Shown: piece by piece, positions 35,474 to 45,879 of the stretch
Position numbering within the stretch: the stretch's first letter is position 1
Layout of the letters: each line of letters opens with the position of its first letter
Origin: Sphingomonas abietis
Lineage (GTDB): Bacteria > Pseudomonadota > Alphaproteobacteria > Sphingomonadales > Sphingomonadaceae
Reading direction: 5' to 3'
Assembly: GCF_027625475.1 (NCBI RefSeq)
Contig: NZ_CP115174.1
Coordinates: 1,054,001-1,118,000 of the forward strand
DNA: 64,000 nt
Notes under the pieces: model-generated
Databases searched by the model: none
What the model saw: only the letters and a program-made list of their open reading frames with translations
What the model was told of the DNA's origin: nothing
Made by a program: the position numbers and the translations under genes

Positions 35474-36179
35474 AGCTTGCTCCATTCACGTCGATGACCG
35501 AACCCGTCGCCGAAGCCGGCGCGTCGAGCGCCAGCCAGCGCACCGTCTCGGCGACCTCTTCCGGCCCGGCGACCCGCCCCAGCGGGATGTCGGCGAGCAG
35601 GGCGTCGCCGCCACGGCTGGCCAGATACTCCTCGGCCATGCCCGTCATGGTGAAGCCGGGGCAAACCGCGAAGGCGAGGATGTTGCGTGCCGCATAGCCG
35701 CGCGCGATCGATTTGGTCATCGCCACCATGCCGGCCTTGGAGGCGGCATAGTGCCAGTGATCGGGCGAGTCGCCGCGATAGGCGGCGCGGCTGGCGACGT
35801 TGACGATGCGGCCGCCGCGCTCGCGGCCGGCGAAATGCTGCACCGCCAGCCGGCACAGCTCGGCCGAGGCGGTGAGGTTGATCCGCATCGTCCGCTCCCA
35901 GCCGGCAAGCCATTCGGCGTCGGGCAGGGCGATCGGCGTGGCCTCGAAGATGCCGGCATTGTTGATCAGCACGTCGATCCGGCCGTCGAGCCGGTCGAGC
36001 GCCTCGCGCCACAGCGCACCGGCGGCGCCGGGTTCGTCGAGATCGGCGGGGATGGTGTCGCCGTCACCGGGCCGGCTGGCGTGGCCGATCAGGCGCACCT
36101 GGGGCAGATCGAGCCGGGCGGCGATCGCCGCGCCGATGCCCCGGCTGGTGCCGGTGGCGAGGATGTGGATAGGGTCCAT
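35463..36179 (-). CDS. SDR family oxidoreductase
   Basis: Short-chain dehydrogenase/reductase of 238 residues. The cofactor motif ATGTSRGIGAAIA has T-S-R before GIG. The structural NNAGIF, the catalytic serine in VNVASRAAY and YAASK (Tyr/Lys) complete the active site, and CPGFTMTGM follows. Asp/Arg content after strand 2 (GHASRPGDG) favours NADP, weakly. The substrate cannot be inferred. It is coupled to prmA by overlap. Confidence 0.88.
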   Translation of the reverse strand: MDPIHILATGTSRGIGAAIAARLDLPQVRLIGHASRPGDGDTIPADLDEPGAAGALWREALDRLDGRIDVLINNAGIFEATPIALPDAEWLAGWERTMRINLTASAELCRLAVQHFAGRERGGRIVNVASRAAYRGDSPDHWHYAASKAGMVAMTKSIARGYAARNILAFAVCPGFTMTGMAEEYLASRGGDALLADIPLGRVAGPEEVAETVRWLALDAPASATGSVIDVNGASYVR

Positions 36180-36241
36180 GGGCGCGCGGGGTAGGACCGC
36201 GCGCCTCTGGCGGCAAGAGGCGTGAGATTACAGCGTGGGCG

Positions 36242-37615
36242 TCAGGCGGCGATGCGGCTGACGAATTCGCCGGTGGTGGTCTCCAGCCGGGCAAGCTGCC
36301 CGTCGACCGAGCGGAAGCCCGATTCGAGCTGCTCGATGTCCGATGCCACCGCTTCGGTGTCGATGCGGATCGAGGCGATCGTGCCGGACATCGAGTCGGC
36401 GGCGAGCGCGGTCTCGTCGACGGCGGCGGTGATCATGGTGACGGTGTGGGCCTGCACCTCCATCGCCTCGCGGATGCGCTGGGCCGACGACTGGACCTCG
36501 CCGACGATGTCGCGGATCGAGCCGTTGACGTCGAGCGTCTGGCGCGAGGCGGACTGGATCGCGGCGATCTTGGCGGCGATGTCGTCGGTGGCGCGGGCGG
36601 TCTGGCTGGCGAGCGACTTCACCTCCTGCGCGACGACCGCGAAGCCGCGGCCGGCGTCACCGGCGCGCGCCGCCTCGATGGTGGCGTTGAGGGCGAGCAG
36701 GTTGGTCTGGCCGGCGATGTCGCGGATCAGGCCGAGGATCGATTCGATCGCCTGGGCATGGCCGGACAGCGCATCGGCGACGACCACCGCCTGCGCCGAC
36801 TGGTCGGCGGCGCGGGTGGCGATGCCGGCGGCGATCTCGACCTCGCGGCGGGCATCCTCGATCGCGCGGATCAGGCCGGCGGCGGTCTGCGCCGCCTCGC
36901 GCATCGCCACGGCGGACTGCTCGGCGGCGGCGGCGACCTCGGAGGCCTTGCCGAGCATCCCGCGGGCGGACTGCGAGGTCTGCACGGTCTGGTCGCGCAG
37001 CGCCGACGAGTCGGTCAGGGTGGTGCCGAGGATCGTGGTCATCTGCTCGCGGAAGGCGGCGCCGTCCTGTGCGCGCTGCTCGATCGACTGGCGCTTGTAG
37101 ATCTTGGTGACTTCGGAGAAGAGCACTTCGAGCTCGACGCAGGCCAGCTTGCGGAAGGTCTGCTCGGCGGCGCTGATGAAGGCGGGATCGTCGGCGCAGC
37201 GTTCTTTCACGAGATCGAGCATCGCGTTGCCCATCTCATAGACCATGCTGACGACGATCGTGGTCGGCACCTGGCGCTCGACGATCTCGACGCCCTGGGC
37301 GGCGATCTGGCGGACCCAGGCTTCGTCCACCGGGCCGCGCAGCTTGGTGCGCTGTTCGTCGGCGAAGCGGACGAAGAAGCCGTCGACATTCTGCTGCGGC
37401 CCCAGCGCCGAGCGGGCGATGCTGGACCAGCAGCGGGTGGACACCGTCACCAGATCCTCGCCGATGCGGCTCCACAATGCGGCCAGATCACGGGCGAATA
37501 CGCCGTCGCCATTATAGGCGTCGACCCGCTCGCGCACCGCGTGCTCGCTGAGCGAGATGCGCGCGGCGGGATGCCGGCTGAAGGTGGCGTTCGTCATTGC
37601 AGCTTCGCTCCGCAT
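36242..37615 (-). CDS. Soluble methyl-accepting chemotaxis protein with protoglobin-like sensor
   Basis: Product of 457 residues with no transmembrane segment. Residues about 25-180 look like a protoglobin-type sensor ([40 protein letters not shown]). From about 200 a coiled-coil signalling domain holds the MCP hairpin [20 protein letters not shown]. In heme-binding globin sensors the proximal histidine falls about where GVEI is here. No histidine occurs in this helix, so the domain may be heme-free. Starts at 37615 (GAAG upstream) and 37597 are both possible. No che genes are nearby. Confidence 0.85.
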   Translation of the reverse strand: MRSEAAMTNATFSRHPAARISLSEHAVRERVDAYNGDGVFARDLAALWSRIGEDLVTVSTRCWSSIARSALGPQQNVDGFFVRFADEQRTKLRGPVDEAWVRQIAAQGVEIVERQVPTTIVVSMVYEMGNAMLDLVKERCADDPAFISAAEQTFRKLACVELEVLFSEVTKIYKRQSIEQRAQDGAAFREQMTTILGTTLTDSSALRDQTVQTSQSARGMLGKASEVAAAAEQSAVAMREAAQTAAGLIRAIEDARREVEIAAGIATRAADQSAQAVVVADALSGHAQAIESILGLIRDIAGQTNLLALNATIEAARAGDAGRGFAVVAQEVKSLASQTARATDDIAAKIAAIQSASRQTLDVNGSIRDIVGEVQSSAQRIREAMEVQAHTVTMITAAVDETALAADSMSGTIASIRIDTEAVASDIEQLESGFRSVDGQLARLETTTGEFVSRIAA

Positions 37616-37761
37616 ATCGTCTTCAGCCGTCTGATAGGCGCTGACTGGTAAACGAGCCGTTATGCAACGCGCGGAAGGCCGCGCAAAAAGCGCGCCCGTA
37701 CATGTTGCATTGCGTCACTGATTGGACCAAAGACGGCGCCACGTTCACCAAGGGGACATAT

Positions 37762-38205
37762 GTGTCCAGAAACGCCGCTCGGCCGCTTTCGCCTCATCTC
37801 TCTATCTGGAAATGGGGCCCGCACATGCTGGTCTCGATTCTGCACCGTGCCACCGGCACGGCGATGGCGATCGGGGGTGGATTGATTTTCACATGGTGGC
37901 TGGTCGCCGCCGCGATGAGCGGTGCGGCCTATGACATCTTCTATCACTGGATCGTCGCATCCGACCCGTCGAGCGCCCATGAGGGCGCGCAGGCGCTGGT
38001 CAACATCCTGGCCAAGCTGGTCGGTATCGGCCTGACCTGGAGCTTCTTCCAGCACATGGCCTCCGGCATCCGCCACTTCGTGCTGGATACCGGCGCGGGC
38101 TATGAGCTCAAGACCAACCGCATGGGTGCGATCCTGACGATCGTCTTCGCGCTGGTGGCGACGCTGGTGCTGTGGACGATCCTCCTTCTCGGGAAGCTCA
38201 ACTAA
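37762..38205 (+). CDS. sdhC: Succinate dehydrogenase cytochrome b556 subunit
   Basis: Membrane anchor subunit of respiratory complex II, binding heme b and ubiquinone. The 147 residues have three transmembrane helices. The family signature RPLSPHLSIWKWGPHMLVSI is followed by LHRATGTAM, and the heme-ligand histidine lies in HMASGIRHF. The GTG at 37762 is chosen because AGGGGA lies 5 nt upstream and the signature begins about ten residues in. The frame from 37702 lacks support. The TAATG overlap with sdhD shows coupling. The promoter should lie in 37616-37750. Confidence 0.94.
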   Translation: MSRNAARPLSPHLSIWKWGPHMLVSILHRATGTAMAIGGGLIFTWWLVAAAMSGAAYDIFYHWIVASDPSSAHEGAQALVNILAKLVGIGLTWSFFQHMASGIRHFVLDTGAGYELKTNRMGAILTIVFALVATLVLWTILLLGKLN

Positions 38206-38594
38206 TGGGTACGGGAACCGGCCTCGGCCGCGTCCGCGGGCTTGGCTCGGCCAGGTCGGGTACGCATCACTGGTGGCTGCAGCGCGTCACCGCCGTCTCC
38301 AACCTGATCCTGATGATCTGGTTCGTGGTGTCGATCGTGCGCCTGCCGATCGTCGATCACCAGGCGATGGTGCTGTGGCTCAAGTCGCCGCTGGTGGCGG
38401 TGCCGATGGTGCTGCTGGTGCTGTCCACCTTCTGGCACATCCGGCTGGGCCTCCAGACGTTCATCGAGGATTATGTGCATGACGAGGGCAACAAGATCGC
38501 CGTCCTGCTGATCCTCAATGCCTATGCCTTCCTGTGCGGCGCGCTCTGCGTCTTCTCGATCCTCAAGATCGCCTTCGGCGGGGTAGCCGCATAA
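38205..38594 (+). CDS. sdhD: Succinate dehydrogenase hydrophobic anchor subunit
   Basis: Second membrane anchor of complex II. The 129 residues have three helices. [20 protein letters not shown] is the conserved N-terminal segment, with the quinone-site Arg/Ser. [17 protein letters not shown] carries the heme-ligating histidine and the conserved EDYVH. It overlaps the sdhC stop (TAATG) and the sdhA start (TAATG). Confidence 0.95.
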   Translation: MGTGTGLGRVRGLGSARSGTHHWWLQRVTAVSNLILMIWFVVSIVRLPIVDHQAMVLWLKSPLVAVPMVLLVLSTFWHIRLGLQTFIEDYVHDEGNKIAVLLILNAYAFLCGALCVFSILKIAFGGVAA

Positions 38595-40411
38595 TGTCGC
38601 ATTCGTACAAGATCATCGATCACGTCTATGATGCCGTGGTCGTCGGTGCCGGCGGGTCCGGCCTACGCGCCGCCATGGGCTGCGCCGAAAAGGGCCTCAA
38701 GACCGCCTGCATCACCAAGGTGTTCCCGACACGCTCGCACACCGTCGCGGCGCAGGGCGGCATCGCCGCCAGCCTCGGCAACAACACGCCCGATCACTGG
38801 ACGTGGCACATGTTCGACACCGTCAAGGGCTCCGACTGGCTCGGCGACCAGGACGCGATCGAATATATGGTGCGCGAAGCACCGGCCGCGGTGATCGAGC
38901 TCGAGCATGCCGGCGTGCCGTTCAGCCGCAATCCGGAGGGCACGATCTATCAGCGCCCGTTCGGTGGCCATATGCAGAATATGGGTGCCGGCCCGCCCGT
39001 GCAGCGCACCTGCGCCGCCGCCGACCGTACCGGTCATGCCATGCTCCACGCGCTCTACCAGCAGAGCCTGAAGTATGACACGGACTTCTACATCGAATAT
39101 TTCGCGCTCGACCTCATCATGGAGGCCGATGAATCCGGTAACCCCGTCTGCAAGGGCGTGATCGCGCTCTGCATGGAGGATGGTACGATCCATCGCTTCC
39201 GCAGCCATGCGGTGGTGCTGGCGACGGGCGGTTCGGGCCGCACCTATTTCTCGGCGACCTCGGCGCACACCTGCACGGGTGACGGCGGCGGCATGGTGCT
39301 GCGCGCCGGCCTGCCGCTGCAGGACATGGAGTTCGTCCAGTTCCACCCGACCGGCATCTATGGCGCCGGCGTGCTGATCACCGAGGGCGCGCGCGGCGAG
39401 GGCGGTTATCTCACCAACTCCGCCGGCGAGCGCTTCATGGAGCGCTATGCCCCGTCCGCCAAGGATCTGGCGTCGCGCGACGTCGTCGCCCGCTCGATGG
39501 CGATGGAGATGCGCGAAGGCCGCGGTGTCGGCGAGCATGGCGACTATATCTACCTGCACCTCGATCACATCGATCCCAAGGTGCTGGCCGAGCGCCTGCC
39601 CGGCATCACCGAGACCGGCAAGATCTTCGCGGGCGTCGATCTCACCCGCCAGCCGCTGCCGGTGACGCCGACCGTCCATTACAATATGGGCGGCATCCCC
39701 TGTAACTATCATGGCGAAGTCGTCACCCTGAAGGACGGCGAGCCGGATACCGTCGTCCCCGGCTTGTTCGCGGTCGGCGAGGCGGCGTGCGTGTCGGTCC
39801 ATGGCGCCAACCGCCTCGGCTCCAACTCGCTGATCGATCTGGTGGTGTTCGGCCGCGCGACCGGCTTCCGCATCGCGGAGCTGGTCCAGCCCAACAGCAA
39901 GCATGGCGCGATCGTCACCGAAGCGGACGACAAGGCGCTGGCCCGCCTCGATCGCTATCGCAACGCATCAGGCAGCACCAAGACGGCGGACATTCGCCTC
40001 GAGATGCAGCGCACCATGCAGAAGCATGCGGCGGTGTTCCGCGACACCGCGCTGCTCGACGAGGGCAAGACCAAGATCGACGCGGTGTTCGGGAAGCTGG
40101 CCGACGTGTCGGTCTCCGATCGCTCGCTGATCTGGAACACCGACCTGATCGAGACGCTGGAGCTGGACAATATGTTGCCCCAAGCGGTGATCACGATGCA
40201 CTCGGCGTCCAACCGCAAGGAAAGCCGCGGCGCGCACATGCACGAGGATTTCCCGAACCGCGACGACGTGGAATGGATGAAGCACACCATCGCCTGGTTC
40301 GACCCGGAGGGTCATGGCGAGGGGCTGGTGAAGATCGATTATCGCCCGGTGCATGAGTACACGCTCACCGACGAGATCGAGTACATCAAGCCCAAGGCGC
40401 GGGTGTATTGA
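38594..40411 (+). CDS. sdhA: Succinate dehydrogenase flavoprotein subunit
   Basis: Catalytic subunit oxidising succinate to fumarate. The 605 residues show the dinucleotide-binding [15 protein letters not shown], the covalent FAD histidine H49 in [12 protein letters not shown], the active-site [20 protein letters not shown] and the C-terminal [18 protein letters not shown]. Length and order match the alphaproteobacterial enzyme. The stop overlaps the next small ORF by one base (TGATG). Confidence 0.98.
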   Translation: MSHSYKIIDHVYDAVVVGAGGSGLRAAMGCAEKGLKTACITKVFPTRSHTVAAQGGIAASLGNNTPDHWTWHMFDTVKGSDWLGDQDAIEYMVREAPAAVIELEHAGVPFSRNPEGTIYQRPFGGHMQNMGAGPPVQRTCAAADRTGHAMLHALYQQSLKYDTDFYIEYFALDLIMEADESGNPVCKGVIALCMEDGTIHRFRSHAVVLATGGSGRTYFSATSAHTCTGDGGGMVLRAGLPLQDMEFVQFHPTGIYGAGVLITEGARGEGGYLTNSAGERFMERYAPSAKDLASRDVVARSMAMEMREGRGVGEHGDYIYLHLDHIDPKVLAERLPGITETGKIFAGVDLTRQPLPVTPTVHYNMGGIPCNYHGEVVTLKDGEPDTVVPGLFAVGEAACVSVHGANRLGSNSLIDLVVFGRATGFRIAELVQPNSKHGAIVTEADDKALARLDRYRNASGSTKTADIRLEMQRTMQKHAAVFRDTALLDEGKTKIDAVFGKLADVSVSDRSLIWNTDLIETLELDNMLPQAVITMHSASNRKESRGAHMHEDFPNRDDVEWMKHTIAWFDPEGHGEGLVKIDYRPVHEYTLTDEIEYIKPKARVY

Positions 40412-40662
40412 TGACGGACGAAACCGAAAGTCTCATCCTTTCGATCCTGAAGGACATCCAGTTCAGGCTGGCGACCGTGGATCGCAAGGTTGATGACGTT
40501 CGGGAACGTCTCGACAATCTCACGACAGATCATATCGCGATCAAGAAGGACGGCATCCGCCAGGACGAGGCGATCGCACACATGCATATTCGTCAGGACC
40601 GGATGGAGGCCGCGATCGCGCGGATCAACAGCCGGCTCGGGCTGATCGATACGGACGCTTGA
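40411..40662 (+). CDS. Small coiled-coil protein between sdhA and sdhB
   Basis: Product of 83 residues, very hydrophilic and predicted as one long coiled coil (ESLILSILKDIQFRLATVDR, KVDDVRERLDNLTTDHIAIK, QDRMEAAIARINSRL). It has no membrane segment and no cysteine. Its ATG overlaps the sdhA stop (TGATG) and sdhB begins 9 bp after its end, so it is translated within the sdh operon. It is not a canonical complex II subunit or the assembly factor SdhE, which has the RGxxE motif. An assembly or regulatory role is speculative. Confidence 0.75.
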   Translation: MTDETESLILSILKDIQFRLATVDRKVDDVRERLDNLTTDHIAIKKDGIRQDEAIAHMHIRQDRMEAAIARINSRLGLIDTDA

Positions 40663-40671
40663 GGACATAGA

Positions 40672-41466
40672 ATGGCCGAATTCTCGCTTCCCAAAAACTC
40701 GACGATCAAGGGCAAGGGCAAGACCTACAAGTCTGAGTCCGGCGGCGCCAAAAAGCGCACCTTCAAGGTCTATCGCTACGATCCGGACTCGGGTGAGAAC
40801 CCGCGTTACGATCGCTACGAGCTGGATCTGGAGCAGACCGGGCCGATGGTGCTCGACGCGCTGATCAAGATCAAGAACGAGGTCGATCCGACGCTGACCT
40901 TCCGGCGTTCGTGCCGCGAGGGCATTTGCGGCTCGTGCGCCATGAACATGGACGGCAAGAATGGCCTCGCCTGCACCACCTCGATCGAGGATTGCGGGAG
41001 CGGCAAGGGCGAGGTGCAGATCACCCCGCTGCCGCACCAGGACGTGGTCAAGGATCTGGTTCCCGATCTCACCCATTTCTACGCGCAGTACAGCTCGATC
41101 AAGCCGTGGCTGCAGACGGTCACGCCCGCACCCGCCGGCAAGGAGCGTCTCCAGTCTCCGGAGGACCGCGCCAAGCTGGACGGCATGTATGAATGCATCC
41201 TGTGCGCCTGCTGCTCGACCTCGTGCCCGAGCTACTGGTGGAACAGCGATCGCTTCCTCGGCCCGGCGATCCTGTTGCAGGCCTATCGCTGGCTCGCCGA
41301 CAGCCGCGACGAGATGACCGGCGAGCGGCTCGACGAGCTCGAGGATCCGTTCCGCCTCTATCGCTGCCACACCATCATGAACTGCGCGAACGTCTGCCCC
41401 AAGGGCCTGAGCCCGGCCAAGGCGATCGCGGAGATCAAGAAGATGCAGGTCGAGCGCGCGGTCTGA
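40672..41466 (+). CDS. sdhB: Succinate dehydrogenase iron-sulfur subunit
   Basis: Electron-transfer subunit of complex II. The 264 residues carry the [2Fe-2S] cysteines in [20 protein letters not shown] plus ACTT, then [17 protein letters not shown] and [17 protein letters not shown], which hold the [4Fe-4S] and [3Fe-4S] clusters. The N-terminal roughly 30 residues are basic and variable. A GAGG lies about 8 nt before the ATG. Confidence 0.98.
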   Translation: MAEFSLPKNSTIKGKGKTYKSESGGAKKRTFKVYRYDPDSGENPRYDRYELDLEQTGPMVLDALIKIKNEVDPTLTFRRSCREGICGSCAMNMDGKNGLACTTSIEDCGSGKGEVQITPLPHQDVVKDLVPDLTHFYAQYSSIKPWLQTVTPAPAGKERLQSPEDRAKLDGMYECILCACCSTSCPSYWWNSDRFLGPAILLQAYRWLADSRDEMTGERLDELEDPFRLYRCHTIMNCANVCPKGLSPAKAIAEIKKMQVERAV

Positions 41467-41470
41467 TCGG

Positions 41471-41932
41471 GTGAGCGACGGCGAGCATCCGTTCGCGCCC
41501 CGGCATGATGGCCCGGACGCGGACGGCTTCCACGGCTGGACCTTTCCGGGTGACGGCTTCGCGTCCTTCGTCGGCCGGATGGCGACGCGGGTGGAGGGCG
41601 CGGACGTCTGCCGCGTCCGCGTCGAGACCGGGCCGTCGCGCGCGAACGTGCTCGGCAAGATCCATGGCGGCTTCCTGCTCGGTTTCCTCGATCAGGCCCT
41701 GTTCGTGGGGCCGGTGTCGATGGACCGGCTGCCGTTCGTCTCGGCGGTGACGCTGGGCGTCTCCACCCAGTTCGTCGGGGCCGGCCGCATCGAAGAGCCG
41801 CTCGATTGCCTGGTCGAGATCGTCCGCGAGACGCGCCGGCTGGTGTTCCTGCGCGGCACGATGGAGCAGGGCGATCATCTGGTGCTCACCTTCCAGGCGA
41901 CGCTGAGCAAGATTTCCAAGCCGGTATCCTGA
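41471..41932 (+). CDS. PaaI-like hotdog thioesterase
   Basis: Product of 153 residues with the hotdog-fold active-site helix NVLGKIHGGFLLGFLDQALF. HGG followed by an acidic residue is characteristic of PaaI-type acyl-CoA thioesterases. The acyl substrate is unknown. It starts at GTG, 4 bp after the sdhB stop, and zapE follows 4 bp after its end, so it is embedded in the sdh-zapE transcript. Confidence 0.85.
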   Translation: MSDGEHPFAPRHDGPDADGFHGWTFPGDGFASFVGRMATRVEGADVCRVRVETGPSRANVLGKIHGGFLLGFLDQALFVGPVSMDRLPFVSAVTLGVSTQFVGAGRIEEPLDCLVEIVRETRRLVFLRGTMEQGDHLVLTFQATLSKISKPVS

Positions 41933-41936
41933 TCGC

Positions 41937-43049
41937 ATGAGCAAGGTTCTCGCCCGCTACGACGCGCTGGTCTCGGCGGGTGAACTGCGGCCCGATCCGG
42001 CGCAGCGCGCGGTCGCCGCGCGGTTGCAGGAATGCGCGACCGCGCTGGAGGCGGCGCCCCGTCGCGGGTCGATCCTGTGGCGTGCGCTCAGGAAGCAGCC
42101 CGAGCCGGTGCGGGGGCTGTATCTCTATGGCGGGGTCGGGCGCGGCAAGTCGATGCTGATGGACCTGTTCTTCGGCTGCGTGGAGATCCCGGCCAAGCGC
42201 CGCGTCCATTTCCACGAATTCATGCAGGAGGTGCATGAACGGCTGCGCGTCGAGCGCTCCCGCGAGGTGGCCGATCCGGTGATGCCGGTGGCCGATGCGA
42301 TCGCCGAGGAGGCGCGGCTGCTCGCCTTCGACGAGATGATCATCACCAATTCGGCCGATGCGATGATCGTCTCGCGGCTGTTCACGCGGATCATGAGCCA
42401 TGGCGTGACGGTGGTGGCGACCTCCAACCGGGCGCCGGACCAGCTCTATCTGAACGGCCTCAACCGCGAGCATTTCCTGCCCTTCATCGCGCTCCTCCAG
42501 GAACGGCTGGACGTGGTGCCGCTCGATGGGCCGACCGACTATCGGCTGGCGCGCCTGGCCGGCTTCCCGACCTGGTACGTGCCCAACGGCAAGGCGGCGA
42601 CCGACGCGCTGAGCCGCGCCTTCTTCCGCCTCACCGACTTTCCGGTCGAGGATCGCGCCAACGTACCGGCCGAGGATATCGCGGTGCCGGGCGGGCGGAC
42701 GCTGCACGTGCCGAAGAGCCTGAAGGGAGTCGCCGTCTTCTCCTATGCGCGGCTTTGCCGCGAGCCGCGCGGCGTGCCCGACTATCTGGCGATCGCGCGG
42801 CGCTACCACACCGTCATCATCGTCGGCGTGCCCCGCTTCGATGCCGATCGGCGCAACGAGGCGGCGCGCTTCAAGCTGCTGATCGATACGCTGTACGAGC
42901 ATGGCGTGAAGCTGCTCGCCGCCGCCGATGCCGAGCCCGAAAATCTCTACGAGGGCGGCGACGACGCCTTCGAGTTCGAGCGGACGGTCTCGCGGCTCAT
43001 GGAGATGCGCTCGGCGGATTATCTGGCGAAGGGCCACGGCACCACCTAG
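41937..43049 (+). CDS. zapE: Cell division protein ZapE (AFG1-like ATPase)
   Basis: AAA-type ATPase that in E. coli affects Z-ring stability under low oxygen or heat, and whose mitochondrial relative AFG1 acts in respiratory-complex quality control. The 370 residues show Walker A GGVGRGKSML, RRVHFHEFMQEVHERL, Walker B LLAFDEMIITN and a sensor segment VVATSNRAPDQLYLNGLNRE. Placement directly after the sdh genes agrees with a link to respiratory complexes. It is co-directional, with a 4-bp gap to the thioesterase gene. Confidence 0.94.
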   Translation: MSKVLARYDALVSAGELRPDPAQRAVAARLQECATALEAAPRRGSILWRALRKQPEPVRGLYLYGGVGRGKSMLMDLFFGCVEIPAKRRVHFHEFMQEVHERLRVERSREVADPVMPVADAIAEEARLLAFDEMIITNSADAMIVSRLFTRIMSHGVTVVATSNRAPDQLYLNGLNREHFLPFIALLQERLDVVPLDGPTDYRLARLAGFPTWYVPNGKAATDALSRAFFRLTDFPVEDRANVPAEDIAVPGGRTLHVPKSLKGVAVFSYARLCREPRGVPDYLAIARRYHTVIIVGVPRFDADRRNEAARFKLLIDTLYEHGVKLLAAADAEPENLYEGGDDAFEFERTVSRLMEMRSADYLAKGHGTT

Positions 43050-43077
43050 ACTGCCGCCCGAACAGGGGAGGTCGTCC

Positions 43078-43427
43078 ATGGCGCATGATCGCATCGTCGT
43101 TTCCACCACCGAGACCGTCGCCGGCCATCGCACGATCGCGACGCTGGGGCAGGTGTTCGGGGTCGTCGTCCGCTCGCGCGGGCTCGGCGGCAATATTGCG
43201 GCCGGCTTGCGCTCGATCCTCGGCGGCGAGATCAAGGAATATACCGCGCTGGTCGAGGAGACCCGCCGCCACGCGATCGACCGGCTGGTGCAGAATGCGA
43301 CGCTGATGGGCGGCAATGCGGTGGTGATGATGCGATTCGACTCGGGATCGATCGGGCAGACGATGAATGAGGTCGTCGCCTATGGCACCGCTGTCATTAT
43401 CGAAACCGACGAAAAAGCCCGGATCTG

Positions 43428-43428
<1 letters not shown>
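43078..43428 (+). CDS. YbjQ / UPF0145 family protein
   Basis: Product of 116 residues matching the heavy-metal-binding-like YbjQ family: VVSTTETVAGHRTIATLGQV, GLGGNIAAGLRSILGGEIKE, RLVQNATLMGGNAVVMMRFD. Family members form pentamers of unknown function. GGGGAGG lies about 8 nt before the ATG. The TGATG overlap with the next gene shows coupling. Confidence 0.9.
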
Positions 43429-44836
<1,408 letters not shown>

Positions 44837-44850
44837 CGACCATCATATCC

Positions 44851-44874
44851 CGCGCCGGTCGCTCGACCGGCGCG
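44851..44874 (+). other. Intercistronic hairpin between mdh and sucD
   Basis: CGCGCCGGTC and GACCGGCGCG form a perfect 10-bp stem with loop GCTC, 14 bp after the mdh stop. Without a T-tract it is more likely an attenuator or mRNA-stability element adjusting mdh versus sucD expression. Confidence 0.5.
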
Positions 44875-44904
44875 GATTCAACGAAAAGGATAAGCGGAAC
44901 CGCC

Positions 44905-45789
44905 ATGTCGATCCTCGTCAACGCGAACACCAAGGTCATCTGCCAGGGTATCACCGGCAGCCAGGGCACTTTCCATTCCGAGCAGGCGATCGCCTACGGG
45001 ACGAAGATGGTCGGCGGCGTCACCCCCGGCAAGGGCGGTTCCACCCACATCGGCCTGCCGGTGTTCGACACCGTGCATGAGGCGGTCGCCAAGACCCAGG
45101 CCGATGCATCCGTGATCTACGTGCCGCCGGCCTTCGCCGCGGATTCGATCCTCGAGGCGATCGACGCCGAAGTGCCGCTGATCGTCTGCATCACCGAGGG
45201 CATTCCGGTGCTCGACATGGTCAAGGTCAAGCGCGCGCTGTCCGGCTCCAAGTCGCGCCTGATCGGCCCCAACTGCCCGGGCGTGCTGACGCCGGGCGAG
45301 TGCAAGATCGGCATCATGCCGGGCAGCATCTTCTCCAAGGGTTCGGTGGGCGTTGTTTCGCGCTCCGGCACGCTTACCTATGAGGCCGTGTTCCAGACCA
45401 CCAACGAGGGCTTGGGCCAGACCAGCGCCGTCGGTATCGGCGGCGATCCGGTCAACGGCACCAACTTCATCGACGTGCTCGAGCTGTATCTCGCCGACGA
45501 GGCGACCCAGTCGATCATCATGATCGGCGAGATCGGCGGCTCGGCCGAAGAGGAAGCGGCGCAGTTCCTGAAGGACGAAGCCAAGCGCGGCCGCAGTAAG
45601 CCGATGGTCGGCTTCATCGCCGGCCGTACCGCGCCTCCGGGCCGTCGCATGGGCCATGCCGGTGCGATCGTGTCGGGCGGCCAGGGCGGCGCCGAGGACA
45701 AGATTGCGGCCATGGAAAGCGCCGGTATCCGCGTTGCGGCGAGCCCCAGCGAGCTCGGCACGACGCTGACGGCCCTGCTCAAGGGCTGA
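44905..45789 (+). CDS. sucD: Succinate-CoA ligase subunit alpha
   Basis: Alpha subunit of succinyl-CoA synthetase. The 294 residues show the CoA-binding [20 protein letters not shown] region and the phosphorylated H251 in [14 protein letters not shown]. The beta subunit gene sucC is usually adjacent and overlapping, but here mdh precedes sucD, so sucC must lie elsewhere. Succinyl-CoA links this enzyme to hemA in the window. The start [11 protein letters not shown] is canonical. Confidence 0.97.
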   Translation: MSILVNANTKVICQGITGSQGTFHSEQAIAYGTKMVGGVTPGKGGSTHIGLPVFDTVHEAVAKTQADASVIYVPPAFAADSILEAIDAEVPLIVCITEGIPVLDMVKVKRALSGSKSRLIGPNCPGVLTPGECKIGIMPGSIFSKGSVGVVSRSGTLTYEAVFQTTNEGLGQTSAVGIGGDPVNGTNFIDVLELYLADEATQSIIMIGEIGGSAEEEAAQFLKDEAKRGRSKPMVGFIAGRTAPPGRRMGHAGAIVSGGQGGAEDKIAAMESAGIRVAASPSELGTTLTALLKG

Positions 45790-45879
45790 TGAACGCAGCC
45801 GCGCCGACCGTTCGGCCGACGCCAATGTTGTAGAAAGCCCGGATGGGAGCGTTACCATCGGGCGTGCGAGGACGGTGAC

